From Gellertiella hungarica (GTDB lineage Bacteria; Pseudomonadota; Alphaproteobacteria; Rhizobiales; Rhizobiaceae): 64,000 nt of DNA. The notes below the pieces were generated by a model. The model did no database searches. It worked only from the letters and a program-made list of their open reading frames with translations, and was not told where the DNA came from. Location of the stretch: NCBI RefSeq assembly GCF_014197145.1, contig NZ_JACIEZ010000003.1:124001-188000 (forward strand). Direction: 5' to 3'. The translations under genes were made by a program, and so were the position numbers. Below, piece by piece: positions 43,588 through 52,493 of this stretch (positions are counted from its first letter, which is position 1; every line of letters begins with the position of its first letter).

Positions 43588-44577
43588 ATGAAGAAGACCA
43601 TCATCACCGCTGCGCTTTCGGCCGGCATCGCCTCGCTTCTTGCGACGTCTGCCCTTGCCCATGCGGGCTTTTCCGTCGCCGAAGCGCAGGGGGACGGCTA
43701 CTACAATGGCGAGCTGCGCATTCCGCACGGATGCGACGGCAAGGCGACCACCGAGGTGTCGGTGAAGATCCCGGAAGGCTTCATCAATGCCAAGCCGAAG
43801 GTAAAGACCGGCTGGAAAGTCGAAATCATCAAGGGCGACTACCAGAAGACCTACGAACTGCATGGCAAGAAGGTCAGCTCGGGCGCTCTGGAATTTCGCT
43901 GGACCGGCGGCGAGATTCCCGACGACATGTTCGATGGCTTCGAAATCAGCGGTAAGCTTTCCGGCGTGGAGGCCGGTGCATCGCTGCCGTTCGTGACAAC
44001 GCAGAAATGCGGACAGGACGCCTCCGTCACCTGGGGCGACATTCCCGCTGCCGGTCAGAACCCGCACGACCTCGAGCATCCTGTCCCCGCGATTGCAGTC
44101 ATTGCTGCGGAAGGCGGACATGCGCACGGACACGACGCCATGGCGATGGCCATGCCTGCGGAAGAGGGAGCCGGCAAGATTGGCGACATCGCCCTCTCCG
44201 GGGGCTTCCTCAAGGGCATGCTGCCCGGCCAGCCGGTCGGAGGCGGGTTCGTGACGCTCGCCAATGGCGGCACCGCCGACGACCGCCTCGTCTCCGTCTC
44301 CACACCGGGCGCGGATCACGTGGAAATGCACGAGATGACGATGGAGAACGACGTCATGAAGATGCGCAAGCTTGCCGATGGCATTCCGGTTGCGGCGGGT
44401 TCGACCGTCGAACTGAAGCCGGGCGGCCTGCACCTGATGTTCATGGGCGTCGCCAAGCCCTTCCGCGAAGGGGACAAGGTGAAGGTCACCTTCACGTTCG
44501 AAAAGGCCGGCGCAGTGGAGCTGACCCTGCCCGTTGTCGATCCCGCGAAGGTCAAGGCGGGTCATCAGCACAACTGA
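43588..44577 (+). CDS. DUF1775 (YcnI-like) - PCuAC fusion, periplasmic copper protein
   Basis: 329 aa. Signal peptide (AALSAGIASLLATSALA-HAG) with mature N-terminal His as in DUF1775/YcnI, where the His binds Cu(II). The DUF1775 part covers about residues 25-165 (HAGFSVAEAQGDGYYNGELRIPHGCDGK; FRWTGG). A linker rich in His and Met (GGHAHGHDAMAMAMP, about 180-194) leads to a PCuAC domain with HEMTMENDVMKM and HLMFM, the H-x-M...H-x-M copper(I) motif. PCuAC delivers copper to cytochrome oxidase. The fusion puts a Cu(II) and a Cu(I) site in one chain. Confidence 0.9.
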   Translation: MKKTIITAALSAGIASLLATSALAHAGFSVAEAQGDGYYNGELRIPHGCDGKATTEVSVKIPEGFINAKPKVKTGWKVEIIKGDYQKTYELHGKKVSSGALEFRWTGGEIPDDMFDGFEISGKLSGVEAGASLPFVTTQKCGQDASVTWGDIPAAGQNPHDLEHPVPAIAVIAAEGGHAHGHDAMAMAMPAEEGAGKIGDIALSGGFLKGMLPGQPVGGGFVTLANGGTADDRLVSVSTPGADHVEMHEMTMENDVMKMRKLADGIPVAAGSTVELKPGGLHLMFMGVAKPFREGDKVKVTFTFEKAGAVELTLPVVDPAKVKAGHQHN

Positions 44578-44594
44578 CCGAAGCTGAATGCGAT

Positions 44595-44625
44595 AACGGC
44601 GCCGGAGCGAAAGCCCGGCGCCGTT
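44595..44625 (+). terminator. terminator after the DUF1775-PCuAC gene
   Basis: Stem AACGGCGCCGG / CCCGGCGCCGTT followed by CTCGTTT, starting about 18 bases after the stop. Confidence 0.7.
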
Positions 44626-44650
44626 CTCGTTTGCGCTTGTTGAACCGTTC

Positions 44651-44923
44651 TCAGCCGCCGGAGCGGAGATAGGCTTCCACAGCCTGATTGAGCGTTGCCT
44701 GCTGGTTGTTGTAGCCGTTGTCCAGCATGGAGAGGCGTGCTGAGACTGCCGTGATGCTTTCCGATGGAGGCAGGATGGAATCGACATTGCGCTCGGTATC
44801 GCCGAGCCGCGCCGTGCGTTCGTTTTCCTGAATGGCTGTCTTGGCACTCTTGCGCTGGGTCGGCCGGAGCATCTCCATCGCAAGGGCAGCCGTGTTCGCC
44901 GATATGGTTACAACCTGAGTCAT
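44651..44923 (-). CDS. hypothetical protein, 90 aa
   Basis: No family recognised. Hydrophilic, probably helical with a Ser/Thr-rich middle (DTERNVDSILPPSESITAVSARLSM) and an Asn/Gln-rich segment NGYNNQQATLNQAVEAYL. No signal or membrane segment. ATG at 44923 with no strong ribosome site, so confidence is limited. It is convergent with the copper gene and divergent from crcB. Confidence 0.5.
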   Translation of the reverse strand: MTQVVTISANTAALAMEMLRPTQRKSAKTAIQENERTARLGDTERNVDSILPPSESITAVSARLSMLDNGYNNQQATLNQAVEAYLRSGG

Positions 44924-45091
44924 TGTCGTTCACTGGAAACCATGTCTTTCGACGACCCTAGAGGCCGGCTCTTCAGCCTTTGTTGCGAAAATCGTTAGGA
45001 TTTGAACGGTTTCGCCCTTTTCATGGGGATGAATTGCGCCCAAACTTCCGGTCATGTGCTTTGGGTTAATCAAATCCTCGGATGACGGCAG

Positions 45092-45469
45092 ATGGTGAAC
45101 ATGCTTCTCGTGGCAGTGGGTGGTGCGGCCGGTTCGGTGCTGCGCTACATGACCGGTCTTGGCGCGACCCGTCTCCTGGGGCCGTTCTTTCCCTGGGGTA
45201 CGCTGATCGTGAATGTCGCGGGTTCCTTTGTGATCGGCGTCTTCGTGGAGGCCATCGCGCGCAGGTTCGGGGCTTCGGAGCCGGCACGGCTCCTGCTCGT
45301 TACGGGTTTTCTGGGTGGCTTCACCACCTTCTCTTCCTTCTCGCTCGACGCCGCTGCCCTGATGGAGAGGGGCGCGCTTGGCCTTGCGGCGGCCTATGTA
45401 TTGGCAAGCGTCGTCGTTTCTCTTGGGGCCCTCTTTGCAGGGCTGGCGCTGGTCAGGGCACTGGCTTGA
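45092..45469 (+). CDS. crcB: CrcB/Fluc fluoride ion exporter
   Basis: 125 aa, four helices. Fluc motifs: GGAAGSVLRYM, the conserved Asn in IVNVAGSFVIG, and GFLGGFTTFSSFS (the Phe-box and Ser). Dual-topology dimer that expels fluoride. ATG at 45092. I did not find a fluoride riboswitch pattern upstream. Confidence 0.93.
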   Translation: MVNMLLVAVGGAAGSVLRYMTGLGATRLLGPFFPWGTLIVNVAGSFVIGVFVEAIARRFGASEPARLLLVTGFLGGFTTFSSFSLDAAALMERGALGLAAAYVLASVVVSLGALFAGLALVRALA

Positions 45470-45579
45470 GGCATTTTTCGCGGAAGCGGGGCGATTTCCG
45501 CTTTCCCATGGCACGCGAAATATTCTAAAGCCAGCCTTTGAATTCAGGGCTTCCGGCCCGCAGACGGTGGAAAGCGGAC

Positions 45580-46569
45580 ATGGCAGGGATAGAACACATC
45601 AAGGTGGATGCGGACGAAGCGGGCATGCGCGTCGACCGCTGGTTCAAGATCCACTATCCCGGCCTCGGTTTCGGGGCGCTTCAGAAGCTGCTGCGCTCCG
45701 GCCAGATCCGCGTCGACGGCGGGCGCGTGAAGTCCGACAGCCGGGTTCAGCCCGGTCAGGTAGTGCGCGTGCCACCGCTCGACGTCGACAAGGCAAAGAC
45801 CGGACCCATCGCCGGCAAGGAGCTGAAGCACGCGGGTGATCACGAGCTGCTCTCGCGCATGCTGCTGCACGAGGATGACAAGGTGATCGTGCTGAACAAG
45901 CCTGCCGGCCTTGCGGTCCAGGGCGGCTCCGGCGTCAACCGGCATATCGACCAGATGCTCGAAGCATGGACGAACCAGCGCGGCGAAAAGCCCCGCCTCG
46001 TCCACCGCCTGGACCGCGACACGTCGGGCGTTCTGGTGATTGCCCGCACCCGCGGCGCGGCACAGAAGCTCACCGCCGCCTTCCGCGAGCGCGATACCAA
46101 GAAAACCTACTGGTCGCTGGTAAAGGGCGTGCCGCGCAAGAAGGAAGACAAGATTTCGACCTGGCTCGTCAAGGAGCAGACGCCAGACGGCGACCGGATG
46201 CGGATTGCCAAGCACGGCGAGGAGGGGGCGGATCACGCCGTGTCCTTCTATCGCATCATCGATACGGTCGCCCAGCGGCTCGCCTGGCTGGAAATGGAAC
46301 CCTATACCGGCCGCACCCATCAGCTTCGCGTCCACGCGCTGCATATCGGCCACCCGATCATCGGGGATCCGAAGTACTTCATCGACGATCCCAACTGGGA
46401 CTTCCCCGGCGGCGTGCAGAAGCGGCTGCATCTCCATGCGCGCCATATCGATATTCCCCATCCGAACGGCGGGCGTCTGAAGGTCACGGCGCCGCTTCCG
46501 CCGCACATGGAGCAGAGCTGGAACCTGCTCGGCCTCAACATCGAGGACGGGGATCGGGACTCGGAATGA
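45580..46569 (+). CDS. RluA/RluC family pseudouridine synthase
   Basis: 329 aa. N-terminal S4 domain (MRVDRWFKIHYPGLGFGALQKLLRSGQIRVDG) and the catalytic motif VHRLDRDTSGVLVIAR, with Asp near residue 145. Targets 23S rRNA in RluC-type enzymes. The start MAGIEHIKVD was chosen for fit to homologues. Overlaps the HAD gene by ATGA. Confidence 0.92.
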   Translation: MAGIEHIKVDADEAGMRVDRWFKIHYPGLGFGALQKLLRSGQIRVDGGRVKSDSRVQPGQVVRVPPLDVDKAKTGPIAGKELKHAGDHELLSRMLLHEDDKVIVLNKPAGLAVQGGSGVNRHIDQMLEAWTNQRGEKPRLVHRLDRDTSGVLVIARTRGAAQKLTAAFRERDTKKTYWSLVKGVPRKKEDKISTWLVKEQTPDGDRMRIAKHGEEGADHAVSFYRIIDTVAQRLAWLEMEPYTGRTHQLRVHALHIGHPIIGDPKYFIDDPNWDFPGGVQKRLHLHARHIDIPHPNGGRLKVTAPLPPHMEQSWNLLGLNIEDGDRDSE

Positions 46570-47222
46570 AGCTGGTTCTCTTCGATTGCGACGGCACGCT
46601 GGTGGACAGCGCGGGCCTCATCCACGACGTGATGGAACGGACCTTCGTGCATTTCGGCTTCGACAAGCCGAGCTTTGCCGCCACGAAATCCATCATCGGG
46701 CTGACGCTCGACATTGCCATTGCCCGCATTCAGGGAAAGACCCATGCGGATGACGAGGCGGTGGCCATGATGGCCTATTACAAATCCATCTACGCCGACG
46801 TGCGTGGCGAGACGGGCTTCAAGGAGCCGCTTTTCCCGGGCATTCGGGCGATGCTCGACCATGTGATTGTCGACGAGCGCCTGACGCTCGGTGCGGTTAC
46901 GGGAAAATCCCGCGCCGGCCTCAACATGATCATGGACAGCCACGATCTCCGACCCCATATCCAGGTTTCCCGAACGGCGGACGATTGCCCCTCCAAGCCG
47001 CATCCGGCCATGGTTTCGGAATGTTGCGACGAGGCAGGGATCGATCCGGCCCGCACCGTGGTTATCGGGGACGCGGTTTATGACATGCAGATGGCAAAGG
47101 CCGCAGGCGCCCGGGCCATCGGTGTTGCCTGGGGCTATGCGACCGTGCCCGAACTGGTCGCCGCCGGAGCCGACGGCATCGCCCGGATACCGGCCGACCT
47201 GATTGAACTGATTGGCGAGTAA
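46566..47222 (+). CDS. HAD superfamily phosphatase (Gph-like)
   Basis: 218 aa. FDCDGTLVDSAG (nucleophile Asp and second Asp), Ser/Thr motif GAVTGKSR, Lys in SKPHPAM, and VIGDAVYDMQMA (acid pair). Subfamily IA, phosphoglycolate-phosphatase-like; substrate unknown. Translation coupled to the pseudouridine synthase gene before it, 7 bases before the next gene. Confidence 0.9.
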   Translation: MKLVLFDCDGTLVDSAGLIHDVMERTFVHFGFDKPSFAATKSIIGLTLDIAIARIQGKTHADDEAVAMMAYYKSIYADVRGETGFKEPLFPGIRAMLDHVIVDERLTLGAVTGKSRAGLNMIMDSHDLRPHIQVSRTADDCPSKPHPAMVSECCDEAGIDPARTVVIGDAVYDMQMAKAAGARAIGVAWGYATVPELVAAGADGIARIPADLIELIGE

Positions 47223-47229
47223 GAAGACC

Positions 47230-48015
47230 ATGCGCGACCTCCTGAACGATCTTTCCGAGGGCCTCAGCCACCCGGACCCCATCCGCCGTGCCCAGATCCA
47301 GATGAAGAAGCCGCTGCCCAAGCGTTTCTACCAGGCCGTCTCGGTCGAGCCGGAGGAGGGCGGTTTCGGCATCCGTCTCGACGGACGCACGCTGAAGACA
47401 CCGGCAAAGCAGGCTCTGACCCTGCCGACACGGGCGCTCGCCGAGCTGATCGCCCGCGAATGGGATGCGCAGAAGGACGTGATCGACCCCGCCTCCATGC
47501 CGGTTACCAAGCTGGTCAATACCGCGATCGACGGCATCGCTCCCGATATGGGAGCCGTTGCCGGCGATATCGTGCGCTATGCCGGCAATGATATGCTCTG
47601 CTACCGCGCATCGGAACCTGTCGCCCTCGTCGAGCGGCAGGCGGAACGCTGGAACCCGATCCTGGAATGGGCCGCCGAAGCGCTCGGCGCCCGTCTCATT
47701 CTCGCCGAGGGCGTGATGCATCAGGAGCAGCCGCAGGAGGCGCTTGACGCCGTGTCTGCTGCCGTCGCCCGCTTTGCCGATCCGGTGGCGCTGGCAGCAC
47801 TTCATACCATTACCACCATCTCAGGCTCGGCCATCCTCACGCTCGCCTATGCCTTGGGTCGCATCGATCTCGCCACGCTCTGGTCGCTTGCCCATCTCGA
47901 GGAAGACTGGACCATCGAGCAGTGGGGCGAAGATGAGGAGGCGACCGCCCGCCGCGCCAAGCGCTTCGACGAGACCTCCGCTGCCGCGGACGCGCTGGCG
48001 GCCCTTTCGAGCTGA
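47230..48015 (+). CDS. ATP12 family F1-ATPase assembly chaperone
   Basis: 261 aa. ATP12 assists assembly of the F1 alpha subunit. Signatures: PKRFYQAVSVEPEEGGFGIRLDGRTLKTPAKQALTLP, then EWDAQKDVIDPASMPVTKLVNTAID and LEEDWTIEQWGEDEEA. ATG at 47230. Co-directional and close to the two preceding genes, so the three form an operon. The window also holds the F1-ATPase inhibitor zeta-like gene at 3.2 kb. Confidence 0.93.
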   Translation: MRDLLNDLSEGLSHPDPIRRAQIQMKKPLPKRFYQAVSVEPEEGGFGIRLDGRTLKTPAKQALTLPTRALAELIAREWDAQKDVIDPASMPVTKLVNTAIDGIAPDMGAVAGDIVRYAGNDMLCYRASEPVALVERQAERWNPILEWAAEALGARLILAEGVMHQEQPQEALDAVSAAVARFADPVALAALHTITTISGSAILTLAYALGRIDLATLWSLAHLEEDWTIEQWGEDEEATARRAKRFDETSAAADALAALSS

Positions 48016-48177
48016 CGGGGCGGCGTTTGCCGGTGCCGTCCGTTCACGCGGCACCTCGCACAGGCAGGGCCAGCGGATGGAAATCCGCCGGCCGGCACCG
48101 AATGCCCCCGCATGGTCAACGGTCGGTTAAGGACTAGCCGCTAATCTGAATCGCAGGTGTCGCGTTCGGGTTAGTGA

Positions 48178-48504
48178 ATGAGTATGTGGACCAAGCATCA
48201 CAAGAAGCGGAAACTGGGGCGGTTTGTCATGCCGCTCATTACCGTCGCCTTCCTCTCCTACTTCGGGTATCATTCCATCCATGGCGATTTCGGTCTGATC
48301 GCCACGGAGGAGTTCGAGCGCCAGCGGGGAGAGCGCCAGGCAGAGCTCGATCAGCTTACGGAGAGGCGCAAGGCCCTGGAGCTGCAGGTCAGCCTGCTCA
48401 GTGACGGCTCCATGGAAAAGGACATCCTGGACGAGAAGGCGCGTTACGAACTCAACGTCTCGCGGGCGGACGAGATCGTGATCTTCAACTCCTACTTCGA
48501 TTAA
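48178..48504 (+). CDS. FtsB/DivIC-like septum formation initiator
   Basis: 108 aa. Short basic cytoplasmic tail, one membrane helix (about 19-36, MPLITVAFLSYFGYHSI), then a coiled coil (ERQRGERQAELDQLTERRKALELQVSLL) and the ending KARYELNVSRADEIVIF. Corresponds to the FtsB family that links FtsL and FtsQ in the divisome. In relatives it sits just before pdhA, as here. Confidence 0.88.
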   Translation: MSMWTKHHKKRKLGRFVMPLITVAFLSYFGYHSIHGDFGLIATEEFERQRGERQAELDQLTERRKALELQVSLLSDGSMEKDILDEKARYELNVSRADEIVIFNSYFD

Positions 48505-48521
48505 CCGAAATCTGGTTAATC
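48499..48521. repeat. inverted repeat at the ftsB end
   Basis: Perfect 8-bp arms GATTAACC / GGTTAATC with a 7-base loop spanning the stop codon, followed by a T-rich stretch. Possible terminator before the pdh promoter, or an operator. Confidence 0.45.
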
Positions 48522-48649
48522 TAAATTTCCCTTTGTTTTACAGTGCGTTAATTAGAATAGAAGGCATGCATTAAAGGCATTGCTGAGAACAGGATTCTCC
48601 CATAAGCTTGCACCACTTTTGGTTCGAGGAAACCCGAGGAGGATCCTGC

Positions 48650-49696
48650 ATGGCGACGCGTAAATCCGCGCCCGCAACCGCTCGCAAGACGACGGTGAAA
48701 TCCGGAAAGAAAGACTTCAACGGCGGCACGTTCCTGGACTTCGACCGGGACACCGAGCTCAAGGCCTATCGGGAAATGATGCTGATTCGCCGGTTCGAGG
48801 AAAAGGCCGGCCAGCTTTATGGCATGGGCTTCATCGGTGGCTTCTGTCATCTATACATCGGCCAGGAAGCGGTCGTCGTGGGCATGCAGATGGCGCTGAA
48901 GGACGGCGACCAGGTCATCACCGGCTACCGTGACCACGGCCACATGCTGGCCTGCGGCATGAGCGCCCGCGGCGTGATGGCCGAGCTGACCGGACGTCGG
49001 GGCGGCCTTTCCAAGGGGAAGGGCGGCTCGATGCACATGTTCTCCAAGGAAAAGAACTTCTATGGTGGCCATGGCATCGTCGGCGCACAGGTGTCGCTCG
49101 GCACCGGGCTTGCCTTCGCCAACCGCTACCGCGGCAATGACAATGTCTCGCTCGCCTATTTCGGCGATGGCGCGGCCAACCAGGGCCAGGTCTACGAAAG
49201 CTTCAACATGGCGGCGCTCTGGAAGCTGCCGGTCATCTACATCATCGAGAACAACCGCTACGCCATGGGCACCGCCGTTTCGCGCGCCTCGGCGCAGACG
49301 GACTTCTCGATGCGCGGCGCCTCCTTCGGCATCCCCGGCTATCAGGTGGACGGCATGGACGTGCGCGCGGTTGCCGCCGCTGCGGAAGAGGCTGTTGCCC
49401 ATTGCCGTGCCGGCAAGGGTCCGCTGATCCTTGAAATGCTGACCTACCGCTATCGCGGCCACTCCATGTCGGACCCCGCGAAGTACCGCTCCAAGGATGA
49501 AGTGCAGAAGATGCGCTCCGAGCACGACCCGATCGAACAGGTGCGCGCGCGCCTGCTGGAAAAGGGCTGGGCCACGGAAGACGAGCTGCGCGCCATCGAC
49601 AAGGACGTCCGCGACATCGTCGCCGACAGTGCCGATTTCGCCCAGTCCGATCCGGAACCGGATGTCTCCGAACTCTACACCGACATTCTGCTCTGA
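48650..49696 (+). CDS. pdhA: pyruvate dehydrogenase E1 component, alpha subunit
   Basis: 348 aa. Thiamine diphosphate E1 alpha: the motif GDGAANQGQVYESFNMAALWKLPVIYIIENN (GDG...NN, near residue 165-195), YRDHGHMLACG and the phospho-loop-like RYRGHSMSDP. ATG at 48650 after GAGGAGG. First gene of pdhA-pdhB-pdhC. No upstream operator recognised in 48522-48640, though an AT-rich stretch there is a fit promoter. Confidence 0.97.
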   Translation: MATRKSAPATARKTTVKSGKKDFNGGTFLDFDRDTELKAYREMMLIRRFEEKAGQLYGMGFIGGFCHLYIGQEAVVVGMQMALKDGDQVITGYRDHGHMLACGMSARGVMAELTGRRGGLSKGKGGSMHMFSKEKNFYGGHGIVGAQVSLGTGLAFANRYRGNDNVSLAYFGDGAANQGQVYESFNMAALWKLPVIYIIENNRYAMGTAVSRASAQTDFSMRGASFGIPGYQVDGMDVRAVAAAAEEAVAHCRAGKGPLILEMLTYRYRGHSMSDPAKYRSKDEVQKMRSEHDPIEQVRARLLEKGWATEDELRAIDKDVRDIVADSADFAQSDPEPDVSELYTDILL

Positions 49697-49717
49697 TCCC
49701 CGGGGAGGTTTTAAGAC

Positions 49718-51100
49718 ATGCCGATTGATATCCTGATGCCTGCACTCTCCCCGACGATGGAAGAGGGCAAACTGTCCAAGTGGCTGAAGAACGAGGGTGA
49801 CGCCGTGAAGGCGGGCGACGTGATCGCCGAAATCGAGACCGACAAGGCGACCATGGAAGTGGAAGCCGTCGACGAGGGCACCATCGGCAAGCTGCTGGTG
49901 GCCGCCGGAACCGAAGGCGTGAAGGTGAATACGCCGATAGCCGTGCTGCTGCAGGAAGGCGAAAGCGCCGATGCCGCCGCGAAGGCCCCGGCGCCTGCCG
50001 CTGCCCAGCAGCCCGCAGCTGCCGAAACCGTCTCGGCCCAGCCGCAGATCGCCCAGCCGGTTCCTGCCGCGCCGAAGAGCGAGCCCGCCGCCGATCCGGA
50101 TATCCCGGCCGGTACGGAAATGGTGACGATGACGGTGCGCGAAGCACTGCGCGACGCCATGGCCGAGGAAATGCGCGCCAATGACGACGTCTTCATCATG
50201 GGTGAGGAAGTCGCCGAATATCAGGGCGCCTACAAGATCACGCAGGGGCTTCTGCAGGAATTCGGCGCACGCCGCGTGGTCGATACACCGATCACCGAGC
50301 ACGGTTTTGCCGGCATCGGCGTCGGTGCGGCCATGGCTGGCCTCCGTCCCATCGTCGAGTTCATGACCTTCAACTTCGCCATGCAGGCGATCGACCAGAT
50401 CATCAACTCGGCAGCCAAGACGCTCTACATGTCCGGCGGCCAGATGGGCGCGCCGATTGTCTTCCGCGGCCCGAACGGGGCGGCTGCCCGCGTGGCGGCC
50501 CAGCACAGCCAGGATTATGCCGCCTGGTACAGCCACATTCCGGGCCTCAAGGTCATCCAGCCCTACACTGCTGCCGATGCCAAGGGCCTGCTGAAGGCTG
50601 CCATCCGCGATCCGAACCCGATCATCTTCCTCGAGAACGAAATCCTCTACGGCCAGTCGTTCGAAGTGCCGAAGATGGACGATTTCGTGCTGCCCATCGG
50701 CAAGGCACGCATCCACCGCAAGGGCAATGATGCCACCATCGTCTCCTTCGGCATCGGCATGACCTATGCGGTCAAGGCCGCGGACGAACTGGCGAAGGAA
50801 GGTATCGACGTCGAGGTCATCGACCTGCGCACCATTCGCCCGATGGACCTGCCGACCGTCATCGAATCCGTCAAGAAGACCGGCCGTTTGGTCACCGTGG
50901 AAGAAGGCTATCCGCAGTCTTCCGTCGGCACGGAAATCGCCACCCGCGTGATGCAGCAGGCGTTCGACTATCTCGATGCGCCGATCCTGACGATTGCGGG
51001 CAAGGATGTGCCGATGCCTTATGCGGCAAATCTCGAGAAGCTGGCTCTGCCGAATGTCGGCGAAGTCGTTCAGGCGGTGAAGACCGTCTGCTATCGCTAA
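49718..51100 (+). CDS. pdhB: pyruvate dehydrogenase E1 component, beta subunit with N-terminal lipoyl domain
   Basis: 460 aa. Residues 1-80 are a lipoyl domain ([17 protein letters not shown], lipoyl Lys near 44), then an Ala/Pro linker of about 50 residues, then E1 beta ([49 protein letters not shown]). The extra lipoyl domain on E1 beta is a known alphaproteobacterial feature and is nearly the same as that of PdhC, pointing to duplication. It follows pdhA after 21 bases. Confidence 0.96.
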   Translation: MPIDILMPALSPTMEEGKLSKWLKNEGDAVKAGDVIAEIETDKATMEVEAVDEGTIGKLLVAAGTEGVKVNTPIAVLLQEGESADAAAKAPAPAAAQQPAAAETVSAQPQIAQPVPAAPKSEPAADPDIPAGTEMVTMTVREALRDAMAEEMRANDDVFIMGEEVAEYQGAYKITQGLLQEFGARRVVDTPITEHGFAGIGVGAAMAGLRPIVEFMTFNFAMQAIDQIINSAAKTLYMSGGQMGAPIVFRGPNGAAARVAAQHSQDYAAWYSHIPGLKVIQPYTAADAKGLLKAAIRDPNPIIFLENEILYGQSFEVPKMDDFVLPIGKARIHRKGNDATIVSFGIGMTYAVKAADELAKEGIDVEVIDLRTIRPMDLPTVIESVKKTGRLVTVEEGYPQSSVGTEIATRVMQQAFDYLDAPILTIAGKDVPMPYAANLEKLALPNVGEVVQAVKTVCYR

Positions 51101-51116
51101 GGGGAGGGAAGGCAAG

Positions 51117-52490
51117 ATGCCGATCAACATTACCATGCCCGCCCTTTCGCCGACGATGGAGGAGGGCAAGCTTTCCAAGTGGCTGAAGAAGGAAGGCGAT
51201 GCCATCCGTTCCGGCGACGTGATCGCCGAGATCGAGACCGACAAGGCCACCATGGAAGTGGAAGCCGTGGACGAAGGCACGCTGGCCAAGATCCTCGTGC
51301 CCGCCGGCTCCGAAGGCGTGAAGGTCAACACCGTGATCGCGGTTCTCGCCGGTGAAGGCGAGGATGCGAGTGCGGTGACGGCGCCTGCCGCTCCCGCAGC
51401 GCAAGCCGCCCCGACCTCCCCCCTTGCGGGGGAGGATGTCGCGAAGCGACAGGAGGGGGGTGCGCCGGCCCCGAACGCGGCGCCAGTACCCCCCTCTGCC
51501 CCTGCCGGGGCATCCCCCCCTCAAGGGGGGAGATCGGGCGAAGGCAACCGCGTCTTCGCCTCGCCGCTGGCGCGGCGTCTGGCGAAGGAAGCGGGCGTCG
51601 ACCTCTCCGCCGTTTCGGGTTCCGGTCCGCATGGCCGCGTGGTGAAGTCGGACATCGAAAAGGCCGTGGCCGGTGGAACGGCGAAGGCTGCTCCGGCAGG
51701 CACCTCGGCTGCACCGGCTGCTGCTGCATCCGCTGCACCGCTTGCCACGGGCATGTCGTCCGATCAGGTGCTGAAGCTCTTTGCCGAAGGCTCCTACGAG
51801 CTCGTGCCGCATGACGGCATGCGCAAGACGATTGCCAAGCGCCTGCAGGAATCCAAGCAGACGATCCCGCATTTCTACGTTTCCGTCGATTGCGAACTCG
51901 ATGCGCTGCTGGCGCTGCGCACCCAAATCAACGACGCGGCCCCGGTACGCGACGGCAAGCCGGCCTACAAGCTCTCGGTCAACGACATGGTGATCAAGGC
52001 CATGGCGCTGGCGCTGCGCGACGTGCCGGACGCCAATGTCTCCTGGACCGATCAGGCCATGGTGAAGCACAAGCACGCCGACGTGGGCGTGGCGGTTTCG
52101 ATCCCCGGCGGCCTCATCACCCCGATCATCCGCAAGGCGGAGGAGAAGAGCCTTTCGGCCATCTCCAACGAGATGAAGGATCTCGGCAAGCGCGCCAAGG
52201 ACCGCAAGCTGAAGCCCGAGGAATACCAGGGCGGCACGACTGCCGTGTCCAACATGGGCATGATGGGCGTGAAGAACTTCGCCGCCGTGGTAAACCCGCC
52301 GCATGCGACGATCCTCGCGGTCGGCGCGGGCGAACAGCGCCCGGTGGTGAAGAACGGCCAGCTGGCAATTGCCACCGTCATGACGGTGACGCTTTCCACC
52401 GACCATCGCTGCGTCGATGGCGCGCTGGGTGCCGAACTGCTCGCCGCCTTCAAGGGCTATATCGAAAACCCGATGGGCATGCTGGTGTAA
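51117..52490 (+). CDS. pdhC: dihydrolipoamide acetyltransferase E2 component of pyruvate dehydrogenase
   Basis: 457 aa. Lipoyl domain (1-80, Lys in IETDKATME), linker, E3-binding domain (about 145-180; [37 protein letters not shown]), second Ala-rich linker, and catalytic domain (about 222-457) with [14 protein letters not shown] (catalytic His and Asp). The first linker is coded by an inverted-repeat element like that at 56.9 kb, seen below at 51412-51537, kept in frame. It alters the usual Ala/Pro linker to Gly, Pro, Glu and Arg-rich sequence. Confidence 0.96.
   Translation: MPINITMPALSPTMEEGKLSKWLKKEGDAIRSGDVIAEIETDKATMEVEAVDEGTLAKILVPAGSEGVKVNTVIAVLAGEGEDASAVTAPAAPAAQAAPTSPLAGEDVAKRQEGGAPAPNAAPVPPSAPAGASPPQGGRSGEGNRVFASPLARRLAKEAGVDLSAVSGSGPHGRVVKSDIEKAVAGGTAKAAPAGTSAAPAAAASAAPLATGMSSDQVLKLFAEGSYELVPHDGMRKTIAKRLQESKQTIPHFYVSVDCELDALLALRTQINDAAPVRDGKPAYKLSVNDMVIKAMALALRDVPDANVSWTDQAMVKHKHADVGVAVSIPGGLITPIIRKAEEKSLSAISNEMKDLGKRAKDRKLKPEEYQGGTTAVSNMGMMGVKNFAAVVNPPHATILAVGAGEQRPVVKNGQLAIATVMTVTLSTDHRCVDGALGAELLAAFKGYIENPMGMLV
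51412..51537. repeat. RIME-like palindromic element inside pdhC coding sequence
   Basis: Two inverted arms of about 47 bases. The right arm, with CCCCTCTGCCCCTGCCGGGG then CATCCCCCCCTCAAGG, matches the complement of the left arm CCTCCCCCCTTGCGGGGGAG then GATGTCGCGAAGCGACAGG. The spacer is about 25 bases. The same arms occur between genes at 56922-57108 and, as a half, at 55017-55042. It codes about residues 99-141 of PdhC without a stop codon. Confidence 0.85.
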
Positions 52491-52493
52491 GCC

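Noticed and set aside
44924-45091. Fluoride riboswitch before crcB
   Set aside because: I looked for the conserved aptamer elements and did not find a convincing arrangement.
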